A stretch of 64,000 nucleotides of DNA from Diphasiastrum complanatum (lineage: Eukaryota; Streptophyta; Lycopodiopsida; Lycopodiales; Lycopodiaceae): assembly GCA_029204225.1 (NCBI GenBank), contig CM055113.1, forward strand, positions 30,321,524 through 30,385,523, in the 5' to 3' direction. The notes beneath the pieces were generated by a model. It saw nothing but the letters and a program-made list of their open reading frames with translations, ran no database searches and was not told where the DNA came from. Shown here in pieces: positions 8,790 to 22,229 of this stretch. Both the position numbers and the translations under genes were made by a program. The first letter of the stretch is position 1, and every line of letters starts with the position of its first letter.

Positions 8790-10827
8790 CTTTGCATATT
8801 TGGAGCTTTCTTTGGTCTTTCAGTCAAGTCAACCAAAGCATGTATGCCACTATTGTCAAATGAGATGGTGACATCCAAATCCCCTTGTGATGCCATTTGG
8901 GTTGACTAATGCCCCAGTTACATTATGATTGATGATGAATGACGTGCTTAGACCGTATTTGGGTAAATTTGTCATAAATTCTGTTGACAGTTAATGACAT
9001 TTTGACTTCTAGTGTGGATGAGGTCAAGCATATGGCTCACCTTAGGACTGTGTTACCTACTTCGAGAGAGAACACTTTATTTGCAAATAATAAAAAGAGT
9101 GAATTGTTTGAAAGGAAATAGAATATCTTGATCATAGTGTCTATTTGCTGATGGAGTAAGACTAGATCCTAAGAAGACTTTGTTGCATGGCCGGTGCCAA
9201 CTGATTTTACAACACTATGTTCTTTTCTTGGATTGGCAGTATTTTATAGAAAATATGTTAAGAAATACTCCTATATTGCAGCACCTTTGATTGATTCGAC
9301 TCTTAAAAATAGATTTGGTGAGTTGATTGAATTGTTGATCAGTTAAAGCAAGCTATCATTGATTGTAGACCTCAAAGGCCCTACGTTCTAGATACAGATG
9401 CAAGTGACATTGTTGTGGGAGCAGTTCTAATGCAAGAGCGTAGGCCTGTGGCCTTTGAGAGCAAGAAGCTCAACCCTGCACAGAAAGATTATCCTACTCA
9501 TGAAAAGGAGTTGTATGCCATAGTTCATGCATTAAAGGCATGGAGGCATTATCGTTTTGGATCAAGATTTGAGGTATTCACTGATCATGATACCTTGAGA
9601 TACTTTTGTAAGTAGCTAGACCGTAGAGACCGGCAAGCCAGATGGTTTGAGCTCATGTATGAATTCCTAATGGACATGTAGATGCACTATCTCGTGTGGT
9701 GTATCAAATTTCATTTGTAGTCATTGAAAAAGGCTTAATGTTTGAGATTAGAAAGGCTCAGAAGGAAGATTTTCATTGTCAGAAAGTGAAACATGAGATT
9801 AGTCATGGCCCTGCAGAGTCTCAAGAGGAGAACTCTTCTACTTTGGTTCACAATTATCTTAAGTATTCCATAGAGATGGAATAGTGATGAGAAATGGTAA
9901 GGCTCTTATTCTAGTTTGTGAGGTGTTGTGAAAGAGGATCTAACATCTCTATCATGATAGCCCTGGTGGTGTGGATAGGACCTGTGAGTTGATACGACGT
10001 AACTTTTGGTGGTCTAGACTTAAGAAAAAAGTAAACCATTATGTGACACATTGTTTTTAGTGTCAGGCTAATAATTTGGATTACAGTACTTGAGAAGTTA
10101 GAGGTGCAGTTGGGAATGAGTTGTTTTGATCTTCTTGAAGCAAATGGACAGATTGAGAGAGTCAATCAAACTTTGGAAGACATGCTTAGGGTGTATGTGA
10201 GTGAAAGGCAAATGCATTTTAGATCAACCAGTCCAGTTACTTTGGGTATGCCTCGTAAGACACCTAGTGCGGTGGAATTTCTAACTCACATGCAATAGAT
10301 GTTGGAGTTAGCAAAGGAAAATGTAAGAGTGCCGATGGATCGGGCAAAGACTTATGCCGATTTGGATCGTATGCCAAGAGAGTTCGAGAAAGGAGACATA
10401 GTAATTTTTAGGATTTCAAAGGACTTGAAAACCCTTAAGACAGGGAACTGTTTTACATTGTCAAGGTACTATGGACTTTGGAAAATTGTTAAAAGGTTAA
10501 TAGCTGTTTATGAATTGGAGTTGCCCGTTGATTGTAAGGTTCATCTTGTTTTTCATGTTTCACGATTAAAGAAGGTTTTACATGACAGTGATAACTTGTT
10601 GGCTGATGGCCTTGTATTGCTACAGGAGCATGGGGAGGTGATGCATGGACCAACAAGGGGATTGGACCGGAGGCAGAGACAATTGTGGAATCGTTTGCTC
10701 CGTGAGTACTTACTTGGTATGGCATGGATGACCTCTCAATGATGCTACTTGGGAGACCGCACATGGGTTGCATGCACAATATCTAGAGTTTGCCATCGAG
10801 GACAATGTCACGTGAGGAGGGAAGGAA
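8790..10827 (+). pseudogene. Ty3/gypsy pol (RT, RNase H, integrase, chromodomain-like tail)
   Basis: Ordered gypsy blocks, all decayed: RT MPFGLTNAPVTL (8890-8925) and a SFLGLAVFYRKYVKKYS connection block (about 9220-9270); RNase H in one clean stretch 9415-9615 (MGAVLMQERRPVAFESKKLN, HEKELYAIVHALKAWRHY, FTDHDTLRYF); integrase finger LYHDSPGGVDRT...RRNFWWSRL...VTHCF-C (9945-10075, one Cys replaced by a stop); integrase core end ANGQIERVNQTLEDMLRVYV (about 10140-10200, Asp of D-G-Q changed to Asn); C-terminal KVHLVFHVSRLKK (10530-10575). Beyond 10680, after a frame change, DATWETAHGLH resembles a chromodomain end, which suggests a chromovirus. No RT motif C is visible. Confidence 0.85.
10812..10827 (+). 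promoter_or_regulatory. Polypurine tract of the gypsy element
   Basis: GTGAGGAGGGAAGGAA lies directly in front of TGTCACAGGCAC, right after the end of pol. It would prime plus-strand synthesis. Confidence 0.7.
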
Positions 10828-11000
10828 TGTCACAGGCACTTTTAATTCCTGTCGTTTGTAAATCTGTAAATTGTAATTATCAACAACAAATGGCAAAGTC
10901 ATTTGCTTGTGGAGAGAATTGTAAATTGCAATGTAAATATCAGTTGTTGTGACTAGTGTCTAGATGATGTCAGGCGGTCCTAACTTACTCTAATCTCAAA
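10828..11000 (+). repeat. Start of a Ty3/gypsy 3' LTR (end not found)
   Basis: Begins TGTCACAGGC immediately after the polypurine tract. No second copy occurs in the window, so the 3' end is unknown and it may reach beyond 11000. Confidence 0.5.
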
Positions 11001-14000
11001 GGGGACTTCAGAAACTAAAAAAGACATTGTCTTGGCTAGTTCACTTGAGTGCTATTAAATGGATTGTAAACTTCTTTGAGGGAGAGCGCAAAGGAGTGAT
11101 TCCTTAATATGTTGAATCGTTCTTGTTATTCTAGTCAAAGATTTATAACCAATAGGTGGTTTACTGGTCTATTCTGCTATTTGTGCATGTTCTCTATGGA
11201 AGTATTCCTCACTTGGTTTAAAAGCATGTTTTAGTGTAGAGGTTCCATTGAAGATATACTGCCATCTTGTTTTTGGAACTGGGTGCTAGCCCTACAATAG
11301 TAGTATTCTTTATCAAAGCTGTCTAAAAAGAGGGTGCCGATCCTTAAAAGTCAATTCTTTCACAAGGCTTGATTCTTGACTTGGAGAAACCCTAAATGAC
11401 ATCTATGCAAGCTAGAAGTACAGGGGCATTAGAACATATTCTGTCATCTCTTTGCTGGTATTAGGAACAAGATATGTTGCTAATGTTAAAACTAGTCAGG
11501 AATCAGATCTTCAGCATCTGATCATCCATTTCTTAAGAATGGATCAGGCATCAATCCTATTATATCCTTGTACTAGCTCGTTGGAATGCTAGAGGTTCTG
11601 TACCAGTGAAAGTGTTACTTTTTGTTGGTGGCAGGAAGAGAGTGGAATCAGTGTATCACCCGTGGTCACGGAGGTGCAGCCAGGGCCCCACCCTCATGAA
11701 ACCAACTACTTGAAGTCTTTCTTCATCATTCATGATTTTGGATGGAGGCTTCTCAAAGTGTTGGATGTGGGGTGGGGTGCTACCTGTACCCTCGGTCGAG
11801 CTTAAGAATATGCTGATTTAAGAGAGTGGCTAACCCTGAAAGTACTTGAAAAATTAAATTCCTTCACCTTTGGCAAAGAGAACACTTGATATTCCAGCAA
11901 GTTTTCATCCTTGTAGAAGTAGGACGGGGAAATCCAGCTTCAGATTCTGGTTTGGCTTTCCAATAAGTGGGCGCTAGAAATTTTTGACCCAACTTTGTTG
12001 TCTTCTTGATCTGCCAGATTGTTCTGCTTTGGATTTTTTTAAGAGCAAGTCATCCATTCATCTCTGGAGCTGCTTCTGGCCATTTTTAGTAGAGTTTTTT
12101 GTACATTCTGGTGGTTCATGTGTAATGTAAACCAAAACATGTATGACACTTTAAGAATCTAGACCTACTTTGGATGATATTTTATCGTACATTGAGCCAA
12201 TTATCATCCCATTCATCAGAACAGCATTCAATAACTGCTGCTATTATTTTCAAGGACATATCTTCACTCATTGCTTGCTGAATTTTGGAGACCGGTGCAT
12301 TCTTATACTTGTATGTCCCAGAGCAGCTTGCTCTGAGACTGGTCACTGAGCCATACAATTTTTTTTGTAACCTGCGGGAACATGCATCGTCCTAATGTTC
12401 AGGCTATCTAAGACAGACTAAATGGAGTGGAAGATTGGTTAACAAGAGTGGATACCAAACGACATAACAGAAGGAATTTCTTTTTATGAAAACATCGATC
12501 TCGATTGTTTTATCAAAAGAAAGATATAAAGGATTTATAATTGGCAACACTCTATATGGATGGCAGGGGAGTGATGTGGAACAAAAAGAAACTGCTTAAC
12601 AGGGGCGTTGATGGATTTGCAGTTATGACAGTTTCATGCAAGACGTTCTGTTGACCATGATTGGTTCATGGTGGCTTACAAAGCAGTCAGATTGGTTCCA
12701 GTTTGCAAGTAGATAAATATCATTCGAGATTATAGTGATCATTATTTAAGCTTTCTTACATATTCGAAGATATTAACATTCCTTGGTATGTTGCTTGACT
12801 TAACAGGGTCCTTGTGAGATAAGATCTGGCATCTTTTTGGCCTACTATGCTTGATATGGTTATGTTACCTGGGGCTGGAGCGACTTTCCCATTGGCAATA
12901 TAGCTTTTTAGATGGCCTGCTTCTTGCATATGTACTCCAAAATCTTCTTGATATTCTTACCGGCCATAGTTGCCTGGCCTACTCTTATTCACCAGTGCAG
13001 TTTGATAGCTGATATCATAGGAGAAGTTCTCCTTCAGATGAAAAAGCCAATAGTCGTAGAGCTAAGGACACGTCCTCCCTGTGCCACTCTTGCCCTTCAT
13101 GTAGCTGAAGATAACAAAGATACGACTGAACTTAGCTAATGACCTAGAATGGCTTCTTTGTTATATGTGCTACATAGAACTTTCTCCTCCATGATGGGTT
13201 TTGACCTCCTTTCCAACATCATACGACATTTTTTGTGACATTTCCTCAAGATCTTCAGTCTATACATTTTATTTTTGCAACATTGTTGTCAATGTATGCA
13301 TTTTTGGGCATCTTGTACTGGTTTTTGGAGTTGAAAGATACATCCAAGGACAGTTTTTCAGTGGGGGAGAGTCATGGATATCTCATTAGGGCTTACAGTG
13401 ATTTTCTACTGCACTTGTGACCTTTTTGATTCATTTAAACCTGTGAACTGTGAGTTAATTACATTGGGTCCATTCTAAAGACATTTGTTTATGTTCACTC
13501 ATTTGGCAAGCATTCACATGCCAGGGTTCTGACCCTCTGGAAGATTACCTTTGCCCTGATGGAAAGGGGACTTTGAAAACTGAAAATCGACATTGTCTTC
13601 TCTCCTTTTGGTGATTATAGATGTTGTAAGCATCTGCACGGGAAAACTTAGAGGCAGACTTCCCAGGGCCTTCCACAATTTACTCTAAATAGTTCTTAAT
13701 TTCTTAGCTGGACATTGATACCTGTTTGAGATCTTACAGTTCTGTTCTAGTGCTTTTGAATTGCAGAATCTAACAAAACTTTTTCCCAAGAGCGTTTTAG
13801 CATGAAACGAAGCAGTCGAACTGTGCCCAATTTTGATTCAAACAAATCTCAGTAGCTTCAACTGGTTTCGTAAGGTAGGAAATTATTTGCCAATGTGACC
13901 ATAAAGTTTGTGGTTATAGCCCAATAATCAGGTTCACGGTTAGAAGGTATGCTTCTTTTATATGAGTTGCCTTCAAACACGATTTCAAAACCTTAAAATA

Positions 14001-14244
14001 TGATGCCTGGGCCTTTATTCAAGAATGATCAGAGAAGTTAGAAGATGGCTTCTTCCTGCTGTGCAGGAAAGTTCTCATAAGTTTCTGGGAAAAACCTCTA
14101 GCCATAACTGATCGCTGCTATGATGAAGCCACTTTAATATTGATTTAACTCAATCATCCTTTGGAAAAATCTCTCCTCGTCACTAGTCCACATTGAAAGT
14201 TCTATCCTTCAATCTTTTAATTTTTGTTGGAAAACATAGAAGTT
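11001..14244. other. Gene-free stretch
   Basis: About 3.2 kb with only short open stretches (for example 12912-13139 and 13201-13420), none with recognisable motifs. A short block near 13565-13600 (GGGGACTTTGAAAACTGAAAA..GACATTG) resembles 11005-11035 in the presumed LTR and might be another LTR scrap. I see nothing else. Confidence 0.4.
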
Positions 14245-14530
14245 ACTAAAAAGTTGCCAGGTTCTTCTTGAGAATCATAAAGAGGTCCTTTGACTCAAAT
14301 GCACTCAACCTTAACTAGGAGGGGTGGAGTAGAACTGAGGAAGTGGCCTTATGAATATCAATGTGCAACAAGGGATCACACAACTAAAAAGCTGCTAGGT
14401 TCTTCTAGAGATTCATAAAGAGATCCTTTGACTCAGTTGCACTCAACTTCAATGTGAACTAGAAGGGCCCGAGTAGAACTGAGGAAGTGACCTTATGAAT
14501 ATCAATATGCAACAAGGGATCACACACAAC
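14245..14530. repeat. Imperfect tandem repeat, two copies, period 138 bp
   Basis: Copy 1 starts ACTAAAAAGTTGCCAGGTTC at 14245, copy 2 ACTAAAAAGCTGCTAGGTTC at 14383. Both end in CAACAAGGGATCACACA. Identity by eye is roughly 85-90 percent with small indels. Confidence 0.85.
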
Positions 14531-15680
14531 TAATGTGGTTGGTTCGATATTGTTTTTAAACAAACTTATTTGGAAGTTATTGATTTTTGACAAATATACA
14601 AGATAGGTTTTGCCACATAATCAGGAGTAGCTCGAGATAACTTGTCAGGAAGTGTGTAGGCTTGCAAGACATGGTGCCAGACAGGGCTGATGTTCATCAT
14701 ATGTATGATGTTTATCTGAGGTCCTCTTCATGAAGCCTTTTTGATCTTGTAAAGATGAAGTGGATATGTGAGAATCAGGCATTTAACTCCATTATTCTTT
14801 CCAAGGCAGCTTTACTATTTCATTTGCTCTGCTAGTTAGAGTATGTGCAAAGAATATGTAGAATTCATAAGATTGCTGCATGTGAGGGTTCTGAAGTAAT
14901 TGTGGGAATTTCATTAAGTCTTCCTTATTGAACACATTATAATGTTTCAGCAATCTGAAACCTTATGAGGGTGTGATGACAACAAGGTTGTCTCTTGTGT
15001 ATTGGCTTTGTTGTGCTAGCTTTTGGGAGTCTGTGGCTTACCTTTTGGGAGCTTACAGAAATTCAAGATATTGGTCTGCAATTGAATACAGGAAGTTTAA
15101 TTGGAGCCAGTCCTCCATTGTGGATATATTCTATGAGCTAGTAACTACACATACCTTTGGTGGTTGTTGGTGACCTAAAGGGATATAAAATGTCAACATT
15201 ACAATCTCTTGCTAAAACAAAATTCTCAGATATTTGATTTGGTGCTACACTTGCACATTGTTGTTTATCATGGGTACTGTTTGTGAACTTGACATAAGAG
15301 CCTCTGTGATCAGAAATTGCCAAACTAGTTATCTTCTTGTTTTTCTTGGAGTTATTTATATCCAACTGAGCAGGCGGATTATTGGTTTAAGGAGAAGAAC
15401 CGTATTGCGAACAGTATAGTTTTGGCTGATTGTGGAGGTTATCATCCTTATAGAATATACAGAAGGTTAACTCTTGGCTGGCTGATTTTGAGGTTATCAT
15501 CCTCATCATGTAGAAATAAACAGATAAAGGCCCCTAATTGCACAAATTCTCGGAGATGCTTCTCAGAGGGTCTTTTGCTGGACGTACCTTGCGCGCGCTT
15601 CAGTTAATCCTAACTTTGGTAAGTTAGGAACCTACAGCAGGAAGTTTATTTCTTTTTTCATGGGAAATATAGTGAGCAGT
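14531..15680. other. Gene-free stretch
   Basis: No coding motif. A 13-bp word GAGGTTATCATCC recurs at about 15435 and 15491. Confidence 0.4.
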
Positions 15681-15845
15681 GAAGTTTCATTAGGAAGAGT
15701 TTTTACTGACCATTTCAACGTGCATATTGCCATGGACTGAAATTATAGAAGGTTCTAGGAAATAGGTCTGAGTATTGAGTTCTATTAGGAGAGTTTGTAC
15801 TGACCAGCGTGCATATTGCCATGGACCAAATAGAAGGTTCTATGA
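15681..15845. repeat. Imperfect tandem repeat, two copies, period about 89 bp
   Basis: GTGCATATTGCCATGGAC occurs at 15720 and 15809, each preceded by ATTAGGA.GAGTTT.TACTGACCA and followed by ATAGAAGGTTCTA. Copy 1 has an extra insert before and after the core. Confidence 0.8.
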
Positions 15846-17710
15846 TGCTTCCTATGTGGAAAATGATCTGGTCTGAATTCTTGTAGTAATGCTTGCCTCA
15901 TCCTGCAGCTTATGCACAAAAAATGGTAGAGATGTTTTTCCTTACAAAACCCAAAAGTTTCTGTCAAACATTGGTCAAAAGAATTGCATACAGATATTAA
16001 CATGATTGAGCTGTATGCAACTGGCTTTTGTTACATTACCATGTTATGTATCTATGCTGGGTTCGAGCTGATAGACTTTTCTAGTGAATGCAATCAGAAC
16101 AGTTTCCTATCAATTCGTTGTCTCTTTTGTGGTGAGCTTGCAAGTACCACCATTTATCTTAATGACATAATGCTTGTAAAAGTCCTTTCCTTATTTTCTC
16201 TCGTAAGTTGCTGTTGGTGGGACCTTACCTACTGGTCATCTCTACGGTCTGAGTTTCTTTTTGTTCTCTACATAGCGGAAGATTTTGACCATTTGTCCTT
16301 GATTTAAGACACCAACCCTGGTGGAAATTGGACCTTTCACATGTACTTTGGTCACTTGGGGGGATAAATATTTTACTTGGTGACCCGATTTTTTACATAT
16401 TTTTTTATTGATCGTTAGTTGAGATGATTCGCTTCAGTGTTGTCGTGTACTTTCTATTATATGAGCTTGATTCTGTGGGGTGCTGGTGCTGAAGTAAGGT
16501 AGCAAAGGAGAAGAACCTTCTGACTTTACAACACTACACTCAGAGATGTAATTTTTGAGTTTTAACAGTAGGATTGTCTTATAAAAAAGAAGATATACAA
16601 TGCATTGTAGATATAATGCTAGATCATTCACAAACTTATCCAAACGAGTTTGTTGGAGGCCTCAACAAGGTGGCATATAAGAGACCATGTGCCTACTCAA
16701 AAGAGGGCGCCAATCACAAGTTTGGAAGTGGATTTTGAACCGGTATACCGGAAGGAATGAGTGGATAAGAAGAATCTTAGATTGCGTGATTTGAAATATG
16801 GATGTGAATGCATTTCCTTCAATACTTTGGAGCATTGCACAACACTCATGAATGATGTGGGGACCTTTTTTCAAAAAAACCATGAGAAGTGTCCTGAGAT
16901 TCCCAGTCTTCGTTCTCGTGTCGTCTGATTGAAAAACCAGTCTAAAGTCGCTCCTGTCAGGGACATTGGAAACACAACTTCAGTTTCTCTAGTGGGTTGG
17001 GTTCACAATAGATCTTGCTTGTCCATAGATCTGCAAGAATCTGATAGGAACGGTCAAAAATTGTAAATATTTGAAATTTTCTTCAATGCAACATTCAATT
17101 GTAAATAGAATCTCTCTTAATATGATTGTGCATATTCCAATTATTGAAATTGGGAAAAAATTCCAAGGTCTATTTATATTAGATTGTTCAAACCAATTTT
17201 GCATAGTACATAGCTTTTTCTATTTCATTCGATTTTCCATGACAATTTCGGACCTTGAGACTTTGAAGTCCACTTCTTCTAAACTTTATGCACCCTCTAT
17301 ATAATGTAATTCATAGCCTGTGTTTGGCTCAAGCTATATAATCCTGAAATTCTTGAACCTTTTTGTATAGTAAGGTAGCCCATAGTGAGATTAGCATGTT
17401 ATGTTCTCCTACAAGATTTTTGCATAGAAATGCAACCAACCAATCTCTCAATTCCATCGTCCATAGTTAATCTTGCTTGGTGGCAAAAGAATACTTTTTT
17501 TCTCATAGTTGAAGCAATCTATAGTCCTATATTTTCTATGCAAATGACTTTGTAGACATAAGTTTTAACTATGCAAGCCCTCAAATAAGGAGATAGCTAG
17601 AAATGCTTGTGAGATGCAATATGCATCTTGGTATTATCTACCCATAGGATTACAAAAATTCAAATCTAAGTGGACAAGCCAAACTCAAGCACAATACACG
17701 AACTCGCCAC
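15846..17710. other. Gene-free stretch
   Basis: Several ORFs of 60-110 codons (15984-16307 is the longest) lack motifs or a codon pattern that would support a gene. No transposon motif recognised. Confidence 0.4.
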
Positions 17711-17750
17711 GTGTGTGTGTGTGTGTGTGTGTGTGGGGGGGGGGGGGGGG
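17711..17750 (+). repeat. Microsatellite (GT)n followed by a G run
   Basis: GT repeats from 17711 to about 17735, then 16 consecutive G. Confidence 0.95.
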
Positions 17751-18009
17751 TGGTGGTGTGGTGTATGGGTTGTATATTTCTAAATTTGAAAAGATAAAGG
17801 AAAAATTTTACACATACTTGTATTATTCAGGTTATCTACAAGAAATGACAACCTCTCTTACGACGAGTATGGACTTGTTAGCAATACATGCTCGACAACT
17901 TTCAACAATCAAACAAGAATTTCTACCCAGCACATAATTTTTTTCCAATTTTTTTTATTTGCATTCATCTTTCTAAATAAACTTGGATTGCCTTGATAGC
18001 CCTTCTTGC

Positions 18010-19748
18010 TTCCTTCACGTAGTTCCTCTATGAACAGTTTTGATCACCAGATTCAAGCCACACAAATTCCTTGAAGACCCATTTCTCTTGCTTAGCAAAA
18101 TCAAGATGGAAAAAAGAGAGAGGGTCAGAGACTACATTGAACGGATCAAGCACTTGAGATCCGAGTGTAATGCGGAGCTTACTTTTGATCATGCGGTCAT
18201 TATGTGGTTCTTAGCGGGACTACCTAGAATCATGCGACGAGAGCTGAAAAGACGGGAGCAATATGCCACATTGCACGAAGCTATGGAAGACGCAATGAGA
18301 GAAAAAGGTGAAGGATCAGATGATGATTCTACACCAGGAACTACAACTCTACATGCTTTGACTCCTTTTATTGCATCGACTTCAGTCTCTGTGAGCTTGT
18401 CCAACGAATCACTGATTGAACAGATCATGAAGTTACACAAGCAGCAGATGGAGCAGCTCACAGCCTAGTTTGACCAAAAACTGAAGGCTCTTCAGAGTAC
18501 TGCAGCACCACAACCAGATTCTTACCTGCAGCAGTATCCTCGACGAGATAATGTTTGGTGTCCCATTTGTACCCAGAATCACACTTCCAACGAGTGTCCG
18601 GTACTGAAGCAGAATTTGAAGCTAACACACAAATATTGTCATTTGTGCAATGCGTCCTTGCACGATACTGCTTATTGCCCCTACAACCTACGGATGATAC
18701 AACAAAAGAGAGCTCAATCCTAGACCTCTTATGCTTACCATCAGGGAGCACCTAATGCAGCACCAAGGCTTGGACCAGGCCCTCAACAACAACGAATGAC
18801 ACTACCAGCACCACCAGGGCCAATCAATCCTCAAGCAGCCCAGGTGAATCTGACGGTGGCGGAAGTTGAAACATTTTTCCAACAGGAAATGCAACAATGA
18901 TATGGACCTGATGAACCTTTCGTCGATCTTGCTATTAATGGGTATTATGCCACATACGCTGCACAACCACAACGCCAAGGGGGCAGACTTTATGGATGTT
19001 ATGGATGCAGAGAAGGACATAGGATTGCTGAATGTCCAAACAAAGGTGTTTACATGCCCTTCTGCCACGAGTGTAGATATGGACACTACTAGAAGAATTG
19101 TACATTGAGAGCCAACACCAGCGCACCATTGAATTGGATTGCAGTTCAATCATCAGGCACAAGCACAACTCTATACTCAACTGTACCAAGGAGACCTCCC
19201 TATTCTAACGTTCCAGTGTTAGTTGTTACGCGGCGAGCACAAAAGCGCAAGGAGGTAGCTCCATCATCACCACACTCTATATCAGTGCTTGATGAACCTT
19301 CACCATCAAGAGGAGCAGGATTACCGTATCCAAATGTGAAGGATGAACAAAGATGATATCAAAAGATCAAGCATTGGATACAATAAGCACAAGCGGAGGA
19401 AGCTGCTTAAGCTATATATCAATCAACAGCTCCTCAAGATACTGCACCAGGTGAGATCAACAAGCGACCGCGCCGCAAGGTTCACCACACAGATCAGATG
19501 TGAACGTGCGACTACACCATCAAGAAGAACCATTCCATCTGGTAGAACCCGAAGCTCCAAGGACGAAATTGCTGACGAGCATCTTATCCAGTAGAATGAA
19601 CGTCTCTATTGGAGAGTTCCTTCGACTGGCACCTCAAGCAAAGGGTGTCTTGTCAGATTGGTTGAACATACCTAACATACTTTCGAATGAACCATTATTT
19701 TGCATCGTATTCAAAGAAGCCAACAATGTTCTGAACGTAGGAGCGGCT
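18010..19748 (+). pseudogene. LTR-retrotransposon gag with four zinc knuckles, ending at the protease junction
   Basis: Capsid-like start ITRFKPHKFLEDPFLLLSKI...RVRDYIERIKHLRSECN...WFLAGLPRIMRRELKRRE (18040-18260), typical of Retrotrans_gag proteins. After one stop come CPICTQNHTSNEC (18559-18597, C-x2-C-x3-H-x4-C) and CHLCNASLHDTAYC (18640-18681, x4). After more stops come CYGCREGHRIAEC (about 18997-19035, x3) and CHECRYGHY-stop-KNC (about 19060-19105, x3). Frames 19500-19750 give LLTSILSSRMNVSIGEFLRL, resembling the segment before the aspartic protease in Ty3/gypsy polyproteins. No protease or pol follows: the sequence changes at 19749 to a Copia integrase. Gypsy is favoured over other origins. 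A related copy is at 44851-45760. Confidence 0.65.
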
Positions 19749-19900
19749 TGAGGGAAGTCAAATGCTTGACAAGGGTTTCAAGGTGGAGTTTGATGGTGAT
19801 GCTTGTTTGATTAAGAAGGAAAGTGAGTTGATTGCAAAAGGGAAGAGACAAGGTAAATTGTTCAAACTTGATGCTTGCGTTGTTGCTAACCAAGTTGGAT

Positions 19901-20625
<725 letters not shown>

Positions 20626-21130
20626 TGGATGTATGACAAAGGAGCAATTGTCATTGCAAGAGGTATGAGATTGAGACATCTCAACTACAAGTCATTGGAG
20701 GTGATGGCAAAGAGCAAGTTGTTTCTGGTCTTCCCAAATCTCTAACTAGCATGAATCATGTTTGTGAGCAATGTGCTTTATCAAAGTCACATAAGTTTTC
20801 TTACAAGAGATCTACATCAAGATCAAGTAAGCCTTTTCAACTTGAGCATTTGAATATTCATGGAACTAAAATGTATGTGACATTTATTGATGATTTTAGT
20901 AGATTTGTTGGGTATGTCTACTAAAGAGCAAAAATGAGGTGTTTTATATCTTTGTCAAGTTCAATATGACAAGGGAGGTCCAATTCTCTACCAAGATCAA
21001 GTGCTTTGAGGAGTGACAATGGTGGTGAGTACATTTCTGCGAAGTTCAAAGCATTTTGTGATGCAAATGGGATAAAGAGGGAGTACACAAATCCAAGGAC
21101 ACTACTATCAAAATTTATGCTAAAACTAGC

Positions 21131-21278
21131 TGAAGAGGGAGTGTAAAAAATTCAACTAGTTTAGTTATTTTAGCAATTTTGAGGCCAACATGAAATTTCA
21201 ACTTAGAGATAGATTTTTTTATGTTAGTAAAGGCCAATAGTTTTTGTACTATTTTTGGCAAGTAGATTTATGGATGAG
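21131..21278 (+). repeat. Copia polypurine tract and truncated 3' LTR
   Basis: TGAAGAGGGAG (21131-21141) is followed by TGTAAAAAATTCAACTAG. The same junction (GAAGAGGGAG then TGTGAAAATT) occurs at 38366. The LTR is cut at 21278 where the gypsy LTR starts. Confidence 0.7.
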
Positions 21279-21544
21279 TGTAGCGGCCTTGGTTCACCTG
21301 TCACGCGTAGATTTGTTCCTAAGGGAATAGTGCTTCCCTTGCAAAGTTAGCTTGCAAAACTTACTCTAACCATACCTAGATTAACCACACCTAACTAACC
21401 ACCCTACTTTAACCACAAGCAAGAAGAAGGAATAATAGATTATAATGGGGGAGGTGCTTACATCCTATTCTATCCTATCCTATTACCTTAGAAATCATTA
21501 ATGACATGCAAATAAAAAGAAGAAAATAGAAAACAATATCAACT

Positions 21545-21634
<90 letters not shown>

Positions 21635-22030
21635 CACATTTGGGCATAATCTTCTCCTCCTATTGAACATGGAAATATGATACAAAGGGTGTCTTTTTAT
21701 AGATGGGAAAGGCCCTTGCCCCTTTCTTCTATTGATTAATTACAATGGCAAGGATCATAATCCAAGTCATTTAAATTAACACCTTTTTTATAAACAACTC
21801 GACTTAGGGCCTCTAACGGCATTTTAGAGTTTTAAGCCCCTAGTCACTTATTTCGAATTTTACAAGTTCTACAAGCTAACTTGCGTGCTCATTGGGTTGA
21901 GCTTATACACGTAGGAAGCCAATGCCCTCGCACTTATTACTCTACCTGTACAGTAAGTGTACTGTGGTGGAGCCCACTTGGTAAGCTTAGCTAATAGTAC
22001 TTTAGTGGTGGGACCTAAAAGTGCCCAACA
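21279..22030 (-). repeat. 3' LTR of the minus-strand gypsy element
   Basis: On plus TGTAGCGGCC...GTGCCCAACA, 752 bp, TG to CA. It lies directly beyond the end of the minus-strand integrase and the polypurine tract. Related to the solo LTR at 19901-20625. The bases beside its outer end (ATGAG) cannot be compared because the other end of the element is missing. Confidence 0.7.
21549..21631 (+). repeat. Microsatellite (GA)41
   Basis: Uninterrupted GA repeat inside the gypsy LTR. Confidence 0.97.
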
Positions 22031-22046
22031 TTATTTCCCACCTAAA
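22031..22046 (-). promoter_or_regulatory. Polypurine tract of the minus-strand gypsy element
   Basis: Minus strand reads TTTAGGTGGGAAATAA immediately before TGTTGGGCAC, the LTR start on that strand. Confidence 0.6.
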
Positions 22047-22229
22047 TAGGTGATGATTTCACGGCACCTGCATGTGCTTGTTGTGGAAGAAGACTCTCGA
22101 CACGTTTATTGCTGATGATGGAGTGCATCAGGAAAAGCATGGATAAATATTGCTTACGTAAAACATGAGGCTTTATTCGATGATGAGTCTATCCTGAATT
22201 CTTTAAAAAAATGTTGGGAAAGGCTGGTG

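Noticed and set aside
12912-13420. Host exons
   Set aside because: Open stretches of 60-75 codons without recognisable domains, splice pattern or codon signal; not supportable.
15984-16307. Membrane protein gene (hydrophobic 107-codon ORF)
   Set aside because: AT-rich DNA readily gives hydrophobic ORFs; no homology or gene context recognised.
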